From: Shewanella sp. GD04112
GTDB lineage: Bacteria; Pseudomonadota; Gammaproteobacteria; Enterobacterales; Shewanellaceae
Direction: 5' to 3'
Length of the DNA: 64,000 nucleotides
Assembly: GCF_029835735.1 (NCBI RefSeq)
Contig: NZ_JAOEAL010000001.1
Location: 1,426,001 to 1,490,000, forward strand
The notes beneath the pieces were generated by a model. The model ran no database searches. It had not been told where the DNA came from and was given only the letters and a program-made list of their open reading frames with translations. Every line of letters starts with the position of its first letter. The first letter of the stretch is position 1. A program made the translations under genes and the position numbers. Of the stretch, positions 37,503 through 46,614 are shown piece after piece.

Positions 37503-38644
37503 TCCCCTATGGCCGACAAGACATCAATCAGGCAGATGTTGATGCTGTGATTGAAGTGCTTAATTCTGATTATTTGACTCAAGGGCCTAAGGTTCCTGCA
37601 TTTGAGTCAGCAGTTGCTTCCTATTGTTCAGCTCGCTATGGCGTAGCAGTAAATAGTGCGACTTCTGCCTTACATATTGCATGTCTCGCTCTTGGGGTTG
37701 GGCCAAACGATATAGTATGGACTTCTCCAATTACCTTTGTCGCCTCGGCAAACTGCGCGCTTTACTGTGGGGCTGAGATTGATTTTGTCGATGTGGATCC
37801 TCTAACGGGTAATCTTTGTCCAAATGCATTGGCAATGAAATTAGAACAAGCGGCTCGGATAGGAAAGCTCCCTAAGGTTGTTATCCCTGTACATTTATGT
37901 GGTCATAGTTGTGATATGGCCGCGATCGCTGCTCTTGCTGAACAATATAGCTTTAACATCATTGAAGATGCCTCGCATGGAATTGGCGGGAGCTATCATG
38001 GATACCCTTTGGGTAGCTGCCAATACTCTGATATTACCGTTTTTAGCTTTCACCCTGTCAAAATTATCACCAGCGCCGAAGGCGGTATGGCCATGACAAA
38101 CAGCTCAGAATTAGCTGAAAAAATGGCCCTTTACCGCAGCCACGGTATCACTAAAGCCCCCGATAAAATGTTAAGACCTGATGAAGGGGACTGGTATTAC
38201 GAACAACATGCCCTGGGATTTAACTATAGGATGACGGAGTTACAGGCAGCACTTGGTTTGTCTCAGATTAAGCGACTCGAAACCTTTGTTTTGAAAAGAA
38301 ATGAACTCGCTGCGCAATATCGTCAACAACTCATAGGTCTTCCCTTTAATTGGGTTGAGCCTTTATCAAATACTCAAAGTGCCAGACATTTACAAATTAT
38401 CCGCCTAAATGACGCATCAAGAAGAAAGCAGCTATTCAACGATATGAGAGCTGCAAATGTACAAGTGCATGTGCATTATTTCCCCGTACATCTTCAACCT
38501 TACTATTTAAAACAAGGATTTAAAGAAGGTGATTTCCCTCAAGCAGAGGCATTTTATCAACAGATATTGACCTTGCCACTCTATCCTTTGATGACTGATA
38601 AGGAACAAGCTTGCGTTATTAATACCTTGTTAGCTGTACTGTAA
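37499..38644 (+). CDS. pseC: UDP-4-amino-4,6-dideoxy-N-acetyl-beta-L-altrosamine transaminase
   Basis: PLP-dependent DegT/DnrJ/EryC1/StrS-type aminotransferase. It aminates the PseB product at C4. Visible: NSATSALHIACLALG, EDASHGIGGSYHG, and the PLP Lys188 in FSFHPVKIITSAEGG. 381 aa, full length. Coupled to pseB by the ATGA overlap. Only 15 bp separate its stop from the convergent glycosylation operon. Specificity is assigned from context with pseB; other 4-aminosugar transaminases share this fold. Confidence 0.9.
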   Translation: MIPYGRQDINQADVDAVIEVLNSDYLTQGPKVPAFESAVASYCSARYGVAVNSATSALHIACLALGVGPNDIVWTSPITFVASANCALYCGAEIDFVDVDPLTGNLCPNALAMKLEQAARIGKLPKVVIPVHLCGHSCDMAAIAALAEQYSFNIIEDASHGIGGSYHGYPLGSCQYSDITVFSFHPVKIITSAEGGMAMTNSSELAEKMALYRSHGITKAPDKMLRPDEGDWYYEQHALGFNYRMTELQAALGLSQIKRLETFVLKRNELAAQYRQQLIGLPFNWVEPLSNTQSARHLQIIRLNDASRRKQLFNDMRAANVQVHVHYFPVHLQPYYLKQGFKEGDFPQAEAFYQQILTLPLYPLMTDKEQACVINTLLAVL

Positions 38645-38659
38645 GAAAATTCAATGGTG

Positions 38660-40366
38660 TTAGTTTACCGCTCCCAATAAGTGGCGGATATCATCTATAA
38701 GCGCTTGTATTCCTAGGTGTGATTCAAAGACTCTTGTTGCTTGGTTCTGGAGAGACCTTCTTTGTTCAGGCTCTGTAAGCAGTTGTTGTAACATCACTTT
38801 TGCTTCTTCCAATGAGTCGCTCACTAGACAACAGCGTTCTTGATTGAGGGCGATGAGTTCGGCTTCATCACAGAGATGTTGAGGGGGAAGAAGTAGGGTT
38901 GCTGCTTTCCCATAAATGGACTCAAATAGCGATAAGCCATAACAGCTTAAAATGATCTCTGATTGAGCGATTATCTCTTTAAGGTTGTCAGGATTTTGTT
39001 GAACCACTATGGCTGAATTTGGGGGCAGTTGGGGAGCTGGAGCCAGTGGGCCTTGAATCCATAAAATGGGCCAATCAGTATCAATGGAGTCCAGTATCGT
39101 TGGGAGTTCTCGGCCATAGCCCAACGCATCGCTACCCCCCGTGAGAACTAGAATTTGTGCTTGCTTAGCCGCTTGTGGAATTGTGCTAAAGAGATAATTT
39201 TGCCAGCCAGCGGATATTTTTGGATGATGGGCTGGACAATTGAAGCTTGGAATAAATAGCCAATCCAGTACATCCAGTAGCGGTACCATTTTATCGATGC
39301 CAATCCGCTTTGTACCACGCTTAGCTAGCCCTGCTAGCCTATTGGCAAATGATTCTAAGTCGATAAAGTTAGGATGAAAATCAACTAGTACTAATGGATT
39401 TTGATCTTCGGTTAGTGCGCTGAGCAATGCTTGCTCATCCTCATGCCACACTACTTTTGAGCTTGAGTCTAATCGTTGTCCAACTTCGCTATAAGCGTGA
39501 ATATTTACTCCTATGCTTAAATGTTCCTGCAATGCATTGGCAATCAATTCTGAGCGCTTGAAATGTCCTAAACCTATTTGAGGCCCCAGATGACAATAGA
39601 TACTCGCCTTAGCATAGTTTTTGTTAGCGGCCTTTTGTTGTACATGGGCATTTATTGCACTGAGTTTAGGGTCTTCAATAAGTTGCTGTTGCACCCAAGC
39701 CAAGCTGACTATTGAGTCTGATGCATGGGTTTTATACCAGCGACTATAAACCTCGTCCATGAAACGGTAATCGGCTTGGGTATCGACCGAGATCCTGTGT
39801 TTTATCTGCGAGTAGTCATCGCTGTCGGGAATAGCTAGTCTGTCGAGTACAGGGCTCATTTTGTCTGCATAACCGACATGTTCTCTTGCCATTGGGCATT
39901 GACTGGCTGCCATGAGTTTATCCCATCCTCGGCGACTGTAAAAAGACATTCCTTCATGCAGGGTAGTCACACCTTCTTCCAGCACTATGCTGTCTTTTTG
40001 CGTTCCTTTGAGCGATGCCAAGGCATGGTCAATAAAGCCGGGATCGATCAAAGGGCAATCACCACAGATGTAGAGGATATAATCCGGTGCCTGTCTCTTG
40101 ATGCTGGCATTGAGTCGTGCTATCAGATCATCCACATCGCCTTTAAAGGGGGTACAGGTCACGCCTTGTGAATAGGCCCAGTCAATCAGGGGTTGGTTGA
40201 AGGCATCTGCAGTGGTAGCCAGCTCGCATTCATCCACTTCCTTGCACTGCATTAGCCGGCGCCATAGCTGACCAATCAGGGGGGCGTTGGCCAGTTTTAG
40301 TAGATGCTTTCCTGGTAGGCGACTGGAGTTGAGCCGCGCACCGACGATGGCAAGGGTCTTAGACAT
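38660..40366 (-). CDS. Fused cytidylyltransferase (SpsF/NeuA-type) and PseG-like protein
   Basis: 568-residue apparent fusion. Residues ~1-230 are a nucleotidyltransferase fold (GARLNSSRLPGKHLL at 9-23, CGDCPLIDPG at 101-110, RISVDTQADYRFMDEVY at 191-207) of the SpsF/acylneuraminate cytidylyltransferase family. Residues ~255-568 resemble PseG/MurG-type GT-B proteins (GLGHFKRSELIA at 265-276, GKAATLLLPPQHLCDEAELI). In Pse pathways PseF activates the sugar with CMP and PseG removes UDP; this chain may do related jobs. Last gene of the operon; its start overlaps the GH57-like stop by 8 bp. Confidence 0.85.
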   Translation of the reverse strand: MSKTLAIVGARLNSSRLPGKHLLKLANAPLIGQLWRRLMQCKEVDECELATTADAFNQPLIDWAYSQGVTCTPFKGDVDDLIARLNASIKRQAPDYILYICGDCPLIDPGFIDHALASLKGTQKDSIVLEEGVTTLHEGMSFYSRRGWDKLMAASQCPMAREHVGYADKMSPVLDRLAIPDSDDYSQIKHRISVDTQADYRFMDEVYSRWYKTHASDSIVSLAWVQQQLIEDPKLSAINAHVQQKAANKNYAKASIYCHLGPQIGLGHFKRSELIANALQEHLSIGVNIHAYSEVGQRLDSSSKVVWHEDEQALLSALTEDQNPLVLVDFHPNFIDLESFANRLAGLAKRGTKRIGIDKMVPLLDVLDWLFIPSFNCPAHHPKISAGWQNYLFSTIPQAAKQAQILVLTGGSDALGYGRELPTILDSIDTDWPILWIQGPLAPAPQLPPNSAIVVQQNPDNLKEIIAQSEIILSCYGLSLFESIYGKAATLLLPPQHLCDEAELIALNQERCCLVSDSLEEAKVMLQQLLTEPEQRRSLQNQATRVFESHLGIQALIDDIRHLLGAVN

Positions 40367-42269
40367 TCTCGGGTCTCCAGTCGGGGGTAATGCTCAGGCT
40401 CAAATCCAGCAGGCTGCCGCCTTCCTTCAGTGTTTCATCGGCTTCTGCGAGGGAAAACCACAGCCGGTTCAGGTACTGGCTGTCAATTTTTTTACTGGAG
40501 ATCATCGGCAGCGCCGCGCAGGCCGCCGGATCCCAATCGATGCGCACGCCTCGCTCCTTGCTGCCAAAGTGGATGGCGCCGGCGGTGGCACCAAGGGCAC
40601 TGGCCGACGAGACTATGGAGGACACTGGGGTGCCTTGGTTCATGTCTGCCGCTATCTGGAAAAACTCATCTTCGGTGCCACCGAGGCGGGTTTGGTACCA
40701 AGCGCGTTGCCCACAATCGAGTAGGGTCATAAATCCAAGGCGCACCGAGGCCTCTGGGCGCAACTTGTCGTCAAAGCAAAAGCCGGTTTGCAAACACTCG
40801 CCGTCGAGTCGATACCACTTCAGCAAACCACCACTTTTGAGTGCTTGGCGACAATAGATCACCAGACAGCCATCCAGTTCCCCGAGCTGATAGTCCACCC
40901 TATTCAAATCGGCCACCCGGTCCCGGTGGCGAAAGCGTTCCAGCAGTAAGTGATTGCTGTAAAAATCAGCTCCGTAGCTGATATGGTCGAAGTGGCCGTG
41001 GGACAGGGTGCCTATCACAGGGGCAAAATTGTGGCTGGCAAAGGCCAGGGACTCAATGGCCAGGCCCCGGTTGCCGTTGAGCGTCAAATGCAGCTCCGGA
41101 GTGCGGATCTGTAACCGGCGGCGCTCGCTGTCGTATTGCAGTTCAATCCCTTCCTTGTGCTGCCAGGACGTGAAGCATGGTGCGCTGGTGGCCGGGGGAT
41201 TCAGGGCCAGAGCATTGTAGCGCTCCCGTGTCAGGTGAGTCCGAAGATCACTGGCCCACAGGCGGCACAATGCCCGCCATTGGTCGTCGCCGGCATTCGG
41301 CTGTGCCTTGAGCCTGGCGAGTTCTTGAAAGCACAGGGTATTGAGCAGTAAGTCATTGCGGCCGCTGAGCCCCCAGCGACAGAGGTTGTACTTGGCCTGT
41401 TTTTTTACCGACACAGGATGCTGGGCATTGGTCAGCGCCAGTGCTTGGCCGTGCTGCCACAGTGACAGCAGCTTTGATGGGCTGGCCCAACAATACGCTT
41501 CCATCTTTCTAAGGGTGAAAAACAGCCGCTCAATGCGTTGCCACTCGCCGGTAATTTGTTCGGCTTCCGTATGGTAGCGCCCGGGGCGAAAATCAAACAC
41601 CTCGGCGTCACTGCCGTAAACAGGAAAGGCGACTGTGCCGGGTTTGAGTACCTTGACCAGATATTGCAGGTAGTCATCCAGTGTCAGTTCACCATGGACA
41701 TAGCGCTGAAATTTTTGAAAGGCGATGGCATGGTTCCAGATGACCTTGATTTCCCTGCCGCTGGCGCTCTTAAGGAATTGGGGCCGTTGCAGTAGTTCTG
41801 GGTGCCAGTCGCCATTGTGGGAGAATGGGTTGTCCCACTCCACCACCACAGCCTCAAAACCTGCATCGATATAGATATCCAGCAGGCCTGCTGAGACTGC
41901 CTGCTCATTGATATAGGCAATCCTAGGGGTGATAGTCAACAGTTGCCGGTAATACTCCTGACCCAGTCTCAGGTTGGCAAGGTTAACCTCAGCGGGAAGC
42001 AGGGGGCCTATAATCTGGCTGTCACCACTGGCCACCAATTCACACTTGCCCTGGTGCAACAGCTGTTTGAATTCCGCAATCCAGGCGGGATCAACAGTAT
42101 TGATGGCTTCCAGGGTGTAGCCTGTCATCTCCAGGCCGACGGGAATGCCGTCCCTTGCAAGTTGCAACAGGGGCCAATAGCAGCTTTGGACCACGTCCCG
42201 GTGCTGTGCCTCTTCGATGGAGGAGAACGCCAGATTAAGATGGAAGACTGTGTAGAGGGCTGTGGTCAT
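40359..42269 (-). CDS. GH57-like (alpha-amylase/deacetylase-superfamily) protein
   Basis: 636 residues. The N-terminal ~320 residues resemble a glycoside hydrolase family 57 catalytic barrel (YTVFHLNLAFSS, INEQAVSAGLLDIYID, GFEAVVVEWDN). A C-terminal beta-rich region (~390-630) follows. The canonical HxHxPY opening is altered to FHLN, so it may not be an ordinary amylase. No signal peptide, so it should act in the cytoplasm. G+C-rich, unlike the neighbouring methyltransferase and pyruvyl-transferase-like genes. Overlaps the ATP-grasp gene by four bases. A role in trimming or modifying the sugar is possible but unproven. Confidence 0.75.
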   Translation of the reverse strand: MTTALYTVFHLNLAFSSIEEAQHRDVVQSCYWPLLQLARDGIPVGLEMTGYTLEAINTVDPAWIAEFKQLLHQGKCELVASGDSQIIGPLLPAEVNLANLRLGQEYYRQLLTITPRIAYINEQAVSAGLLDIYIDAGFEAVVVEWDNPFSHNGDWHPELLQRPQFLKSASGREIKVIWNHAIAFQKFQRYVHGELTLDDYLQYLVKVLKPGTVAFPVYGSDAEVFDFRPGRYHTEAEQITGEWQRIERLFFTLRKMEAYCWASPSKLLSLWQHGQALALTNAQHPVSVKKQAKYNLCRWGLSGRNDLLLNTLCFQELARLKAQPNAGDDQWRALCRLWASDLRTHLTRERYNALALNPPATSAPCFTSWQHKEGIELQYDSERRRLQIRTPELHLTLNGNRGLAIESLAFASHNFAPVIGTLSHGHFDHISYGADFYSNHLLLERFRHRDRVADLNRVDYQLGELDGCLVIYCRQALKSGGLLKWYRLDGECLQTGFCFDDKLRPEASVRLGFMTLLDCGQRAWYQTRLGGTEDEFFQIAADMNQGTPVSSIVSSASALGATAGAIHFGSKERGVRIDWDPAACAALPMISSKKIDSQYLNRLWFSLAEADETLKEGGSLLDLSLSITPDWRPENV

Positions 42270-43495
42270 GGCTTGGCCGTCTCATACTCTATACTGATGA
42301 GCGCCAGGGCAGCCTTGGCTCGCTCGATGGCGTTGTGTTTGTCATCGGCGCTGGCAATGGCAAAGCCTGCCCTTTGGGTGTGATTCGCCAGAGGCCGAAT
42401 CATGCTGCCGGGCTCAATAAAGAGTGTCAGCATCTCCACACCCGCACTGGCTCTGGCGGCTGCCTCACCATGAATGGCGTCAACCTTACCTGGTTGAAGA
42501 TCCAGGTAACGTATGGCGACGGCTCTGTTGCGGCTGGGAGTCACCTCAGCCTCGCTCAAGTGTTCACCCAAAGCGAGTTTGATGGCCTTTTCGATAAAAT
42601 TGACCCCGGTGGAAAGGGGGATTTGGGTGGTGGAAAAAAAACCTCCCGACAGCCGGCCGGCGATTTCTATCACTTTGGCACCCTGGGTTGTATACACCAT
42701 ATCGCCCTTGGCGACACCTTGACGAATGCCCAGGGCGGCAGCGGCCCGTTCGACGGTTGCATTGACCTCGGCCTTGATTTCGGGGCTAACGCCGGTGGGC
42801 GCATCACCGCCATTTTCTATGATGAAGGGTTTAGTGCGTGCCAGCCACTCATAGTTGCGGTCGGCAAATCCCAGTGTGTAACAGCGGCCGTCATCCACCA
42901 GGGTTTCGGTACTGAACTGAGGACCTGAGAGGTATTCTTCCAACATCACCCTACCGGTGGGAGACTCCCTGGCCGCTAGGGCACAGGCCGCTTCCAGCCC
43001 ATTGGCATTGTCTATCAATTGCACCCCGCGGGCGCCGCGACTGTCCACAGGTTTGATGATAAGCGGAAAGCCAATAGCCCGGGCCCGCTCGGCCAGGGTT
43101 GACTTGTCTGACACATCAGCAAAACGCGGGATCGGGATCCCTTCAGCCTGCAATCTGGCCTTCATGGCAAGCTTGTCCGAGACCCAGAATGCTGACTCCA
43201 ACGACAAGCCCGGCAGTCCTAGAGCATTACTGATAATGGCGACACTCAGTGGCACATCGGCGCACATGGCAATGACCCCATCTACGGTTACCCCGCGGGC
43301 CATTAACTCCCTTGCCTGGGCCAATATAGCTTCGCCATCGTAGGTGCTGGCGACAATTGGCCAATCGGCCATGGCCAGGCCGGGCGCCGCCGGATTGCCA
43401 TCGGCGATGATGAGTTTAAGGTCCATGGCCTTGGCAATTTTTATGCCTTCGCAGGCTTCAATGCCGGCTCCAATGATAAGCAAGGTTCTATTCAA
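42266..43495 (-). CDS. ATP-grasp domain carboxylate-amine/thiol ligase
   Basis: 409 residues. Pre-ATP-grasp Rossmann-like domain (LLIIGAGIEACEGIKIAKAM, ~4-115) followed by the ATP-grasp fold (GFPLIIKPVDSRGARGVQLI; GRVMLEEYLSGPQFSTET; metal-binding VIEIAGRLSGGFFST). Members of the superfamily (PurK, CarB, D-Ala-D-Ala ligase-like enzymes) form acyl-phosphates and join carboxylates to amines. No specificity can be read here. ATGA overlaps with both neighbours show it belongs to the operon; it may attach an amide or amino-acid substituent. Confidence 0.83.
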   Translation of the reverse strand: MNRTLLIIGAGIEACEGIKIAKAMDLKLIIADGNPAAPGLAMADWPIVASTYDGEAILAQARELMARGVTVDGVIAMCADVPLSVAIISNALGLPGLSLESAFWVSDKLAMKARLQAEGIPIPRFADVSDKSTLAERARAIGFPLIIKPVDSRGARGVQLIDNANGLEAACALAARESPTGRVMLEEYLSGPQFSTETLVDDGRCYTLGFADRNYEWLARTKPFIIENGGDAPTGVSPEIKAEVNATVERAAAALGIRQGVAKGDMVYTTQGAKVIEIAGRLSGGFFSTTQIPLSTGVNFIEKAIKLALGEHLSEAEVTPSRNRAVAIRYLDLQPGKVDAIHGEAAARASAGVEMLTLFIEPGSMIRPLANHTQRAGFAIASADDKHNAIERAKAALALISIEYETAKP

Positions 43496-44673
43496 GCCAA
43501 GTTACCTATAGTTTGGTGTGCCGCTGTAACTATAACATAGTCAATATGTTCTTTATATTTCATACACTCTTGTGACAGTTTTTTTAGTTGTTCATTCAAT
43601 GAAGCTTTGTCAATTTCTGGGATGATAAATTCAGAATTCTTGTCAATAAACAGCTCTGGTATTTCTACCGTTTCTTTAACGATCTGTGTATTAACTTCGT
43701 TACAAATTAAGGATGCACCAGTTCCTTGCGTTAAGGATAAAATAAATCCATGCCTTCTCGTGGTAAATAGATGCGTAATTTTGCTGTAAATAAATAAGGT
43801 CTGACTCAAGGTGAGCTCTTTATCAATGAAAGTGCATCGTTTTTTATATTCAGATGGTATTTTGTTGAAGATTAATTTGTTTATTTCTCTATCATCTGTG
43901 TTTTTTTTGTCAACTTGATAGAAACACTGACTTATAAAAACAATGTTTTTGTTATAATTTTTAATCAAGTTGACAACTTTGTTTGCATTGTTCTTTACTT
44001 CAGAGCTAGATGTCTCAGCCGTAAAGTCAACGCCTCTGAAGTTAACGCCAATTGCATCTTGTGGAATGAGGATGTTAGATTCCTTTTTATCTTCACTTGA
44101 TAAATAAAATGCAATGTCGGGGAGTATATGGAGTTTGTTATTTCTTTTCAAGTAACTTAAAGCTACTTCCGCGGAAGAACTTTCTCTTACAAGGATTAAA
44201 TCTGCGTTGTCTAAGATAAATTTGAGATGTGATTTACCTTGTTCTGTTTTAGGATGTACTAACGACACCGAATACAGTATTATTGGCTTTCCAATGAATT
44301 TAGCTAATGTAACTAATGTTGCGTAATAGCTTAATGGACCTGTCATGAATCCAAGAGATATATCAACAAATAATCTTCCATTGCCAAGTATTAGTGCATT
44401 ACATTTTTTAATTTCTTGGTAAATCTCTAATAAGTGAGAGTTGTCATCACCACTGTTAAAGCCATTAAATATTCTCCCGCGTGATTCTTCTTTTGTTTCG
44501 TGATCAAGATTTTTTACACACTTAACATTGAATTCAGATGAAAAATTGTCATTTGGATGCCGACTTAAAATGGTATAGTTATGATCTTTACCTAATATTT
44601 TTTTTAATCCAAGAAAAGATGCATAGTCACCTAGGTTTTTTGTATCGTAACCACCTGCTATTAAAAAATTCAT
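43492..44673 (-). CDS. Polysaccharide pyruvyl-transferase family protein
   Basis: 393 residues with the family opening GGYDTKNLGDYASFLGLKKI and C-terminal ITHLFTTRRHGFILSLTQGT, which resembles the PEP-dependent ketal pyruvyl transferases of CsaB/WcaK type. Members also include glycosyltransferase-like proteins. No signal peptide. Noticeably AT-rich compared with the ATP-grasp gene upstream of it in this map, with which it overlaps by four bases, suggesting the two entered the operon from different sources. Specificity unknown. Confidence 0.78.
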   Translation of the reverse strand: MNFLIAGGYDTKNLGDYASFLGLKKILGKDHNYTILSRHPNDNFSSEFNVKCVKNLDHETKEESRGRIFNGFNSGDDNSHLLEIYQEIKKCNALILGNGRLFVDISLGFMTGPLSYYATLVTLAKFIGKPIILYSVSLVHPKTEQGKSHLKFILDNADLILVRESSSAEVALSYLKRNNKLHILPDIAFYLSSEDKKESNILIPQDAIGVNFRGVDFTAETSSSEVKNNANKVVNLIKNYNKNIVFISQCFYQVDKKNTDDREINKLIFNKIPSEYKKRCTFIDKELTLSQTLFIYSKITHLFTTRRHGFILSLTQGTGASLICNEVNTQIVKETVEIPELFIDKNSEFIIPEIDKASLNEQLKKLSQECMKYKEHIDYVIVTAAHQTIGNLA

Positions 44674-44687
44674 CTAAACTCACCTTA

Positions 44688-45887
44688 TTAGTTATAAATT
44701 TTAATTATGTTTACGTCGTTTCTATAACTGAAAATTCTCTTCTCTATCTCCAGCTCAAAAACTTTTGATGATATAATGATGTTAGACCCGCTTGGTATTT
44801 TTTTTATTATCTCTGGCGGTAGTATGTTTATGTCAAAAATGTGTTTTCCTTGCTTTGTTATGCTACCGTCGAAGATAGCCGTTATCGTTAATTTTCCAAC
44901 TATATTTGTCATTGATAATAGCTGGCTTGTGTGGATGCCTCCACCATAAATATACGTTGGAACGAATATGTTTGATTGTGAAATAATGTTCTTCTCTTTT
45001 TCTTTCCAAAAAACATGCTCTCGTTTTAGATATGATGTCAGTAATTTTTTATTCTTTTCCTTAATAACGTCAACGTCAGTATCATAGACTTGTTTTTTAT
45101 TAACCCCGACTTTTGCTATTATAGTTATCACTGGATAGTGATTAATATTATAATTCTTGGATATATGTATGATGTCATAACCCGATTCCTGTAATATTCT
45201 AGATAATGTATCTTCGCAAAAATAATTTAAGTGTTCAAAACTAAGAACTCCTAGAGGTTGAAGATCTTCTCTTTCCCATAACGGAACCTCTATCAACAGT
45301 AGCCCGTCATTACTCAGATTTTTTTTAATGTTTTTCAGCACAATATCCGGCGTGTATAAGTGTTCTAATATATGTGTTGCCACAATCAAATCAAATTTAT
45401 CATCTGATTGATATTCTTCTATTGTGCTAGGGATTACACTAATACCATATTTTTCTGCTGAATAGTTGCGGCTAACTATGCTGGGCTCTATCCCTGTTAC
45501 TTGTTTTGCTCCCTTTTCTAAAAATCTATATAGTGTATATCCATCAGAACACCCAAATTGTAGTATCTTCTGAGGGAATTTTTCTGAGGACAGTTCTATT
45601 AGTGAAAGTAATCTAGTTAAATCTTTCACTTTAGCTTGGGTTGGTTCTCCGTTTCTTTCCGGAGAAACATAAGTAGCAGTATGAGCGTAGTACTTAATCA
45701 TCTCATCGGGAGCAACAGTTTTTGTTTGCATCACCAGTCCTGAACTCGGGCACACTCCAAATGATATGTTTACTTCGCCTAAGCCCGAAATAAACCAATT
45801 GTAAGTAACAACAGGCTCTCCAGTTCTAGCTCCCCAGAAGCTATCTCGCTCAATCATTGCAACTTTATCCAAAATACATCCCCCCAT
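44688..45887 (-). CDS. Class I SAM-dependent methyltransferase (C-methyltransferase-like)
   Basis: About 390-399 residues. A SAM-binding Rossmann motif near residues 110-120 (KILQFGCSDGYTL), then VTGIEPSIVS and VATHILEHLYTP. An N-terminal Cys-containing portion (FGVCPSSGLVMQT) and a C-terminal domain (~270-390) follow, as in sugar C-methyltransferases. The start is uncertain: the frame opens at ATG 45887, overlapping the SDR stop by 23 bp, but a TTG following GGGGGG or an ATG at residue 11 are alternatives. AT-rich, pairs with the pyruvyl-transferase-like gene as a compositional block. Confidence 0.78.
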   Translation of the reverse strand: MGGCILDKVAMIERDSFWGARTGEPVVTYNWFISGLGEVNISFGVCPSSGLVMQTKTVAPDEMIKYYAHTATYVSPERNGEPTQAKVKDLTRLLSLIELSSEKFPQKILQFGCSDGYTLYRFLEKGAKQVTGIEPSIVSRNYSAEKYGISVIPSTIEEYQSDDKFDLIVATHILEHLYTPDIVLKNIKKNLSNDGLLLIEVPLWEREDLQPLGVLSFEHLNYFCEDTLSRILQESGYDIIHISKNYNINHYPVITIIAKVGVNKKQVYDTDVDVIKEKNKKLLTSYLKREHVFWKEKEKNIISQSNIFVPTYIYGGGIHTSQLLSMTNIVGKLTITAIFDGSITKQGKHIFDINILPPEIIKKIPSGSNIIISSKVFELEIEKRIFSYRNDVNIIKIYN

Positions 45888-46614
45888 TCATGTTGATGGT
45901 TTGCCCGGTCAGATAGAAAGACTCTTCCTGGCAAAGATGTAGTACCTGCTTGGCAACTTCATTGGCATAGGCAAGCCGGCCGGCGGGGATGTTTTTTACT
46001 TTTTCTTTGCCGGCCTCGGTGGCTAATTCCCTGGCCGACATTTCGGTCGCCACCAGTCCTATGGCCACCGCCATACTGGCGATGCCCTCTCTTGAATAGA
46101 TCTTGGCGATGGACTGGGTAAAGTTTATCAGAGCGGCCTTCGACGCCGCATAATGCACTTGGTTAAACCCACCCCATTGGCCGCCAATGCTGGTGATGTT
46201 GATGACTCGGCCCCATTGTTGCTGTCTCATGCCTTGCAGTGCTTCCTGCACCGCAATGAAGGGGCCCTGCAGGTTGATACTTAACATCCGCTCCCAATCT
46301 TGATCTGTGATTGTGTCGAATGGTTTTTCCTGGGCCAGCGCGCCGTTGTTGATCAGGATAGAGACAGGTAACCGGAAGTGTTCGGTTACCCTCTCCATGG
46401 CATCACGAATGCTGGCTCGGCTTTCGTAGTCCATAGCAACGGCCAAGGCCTGCCCACCTTGGGCAGTGAGTTGCTCGGCCAGTGCTTCGGCCTTGTGCCG
46501 ATTAATGCTGTAGCCAATGCCCACAGCATACCCCAGTTGGCAAAAGCTTGTGCACAGGGCTGAACCTATGCCACCGGCTCCGCCGGAGATCAGTACCAGG
46601 CGTTGAGTATTCAT
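45865..46614 (-). CDS. Short-chain dehydrogenase/reductase (FabG-like)
   Basis: 249 residues with the classical SDR motifs: NAD(P)-binding GGAGGIGSA near the N terminus, INNGAL, an active-site Ser/Tyr/Lys region (NITSIGGQW; YAASKAAL) and ATEMSARELA. Typical of 3-oxoacyl-ACP reductases and sugar ketone reductases. In this operon a keto-sugar or ketol reduction is more likely than fatty-acid synthesis. Stop overlaps the methyltransferase frame; start ATG shares one base with the upstream transketolase stop. Confidence 0.85.
   Translation of the reverse strand: MNTQRLVLISGGAGGIGSALCTSFCQLGYAVGIGYSINRHKAEALAEQLTAQGGQALAVAMDYESRASIRDAMERVTEHFRLPVSILINNGALAQEKPFDTITDQDWERMLSINLQGPFIAVQEALQGMRQQQWGRVINITSIGGQWGGFNQVHYAASKAALINFTQSIAKIYSREGIASMAVAIGLVATEMSARELATEAGKEKVKNIPAGRLAYANEVAKQVLHLCQEESFYLTGQTINMNGGMYFG

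Noticed and set aside
40390..41795. Several plus-strand ORFs opposite the GH57-like gene
   Set aside because: Shadows of a G+C-rich gene with a clear protein-like minus-strand frame; no starts or domains of their own.
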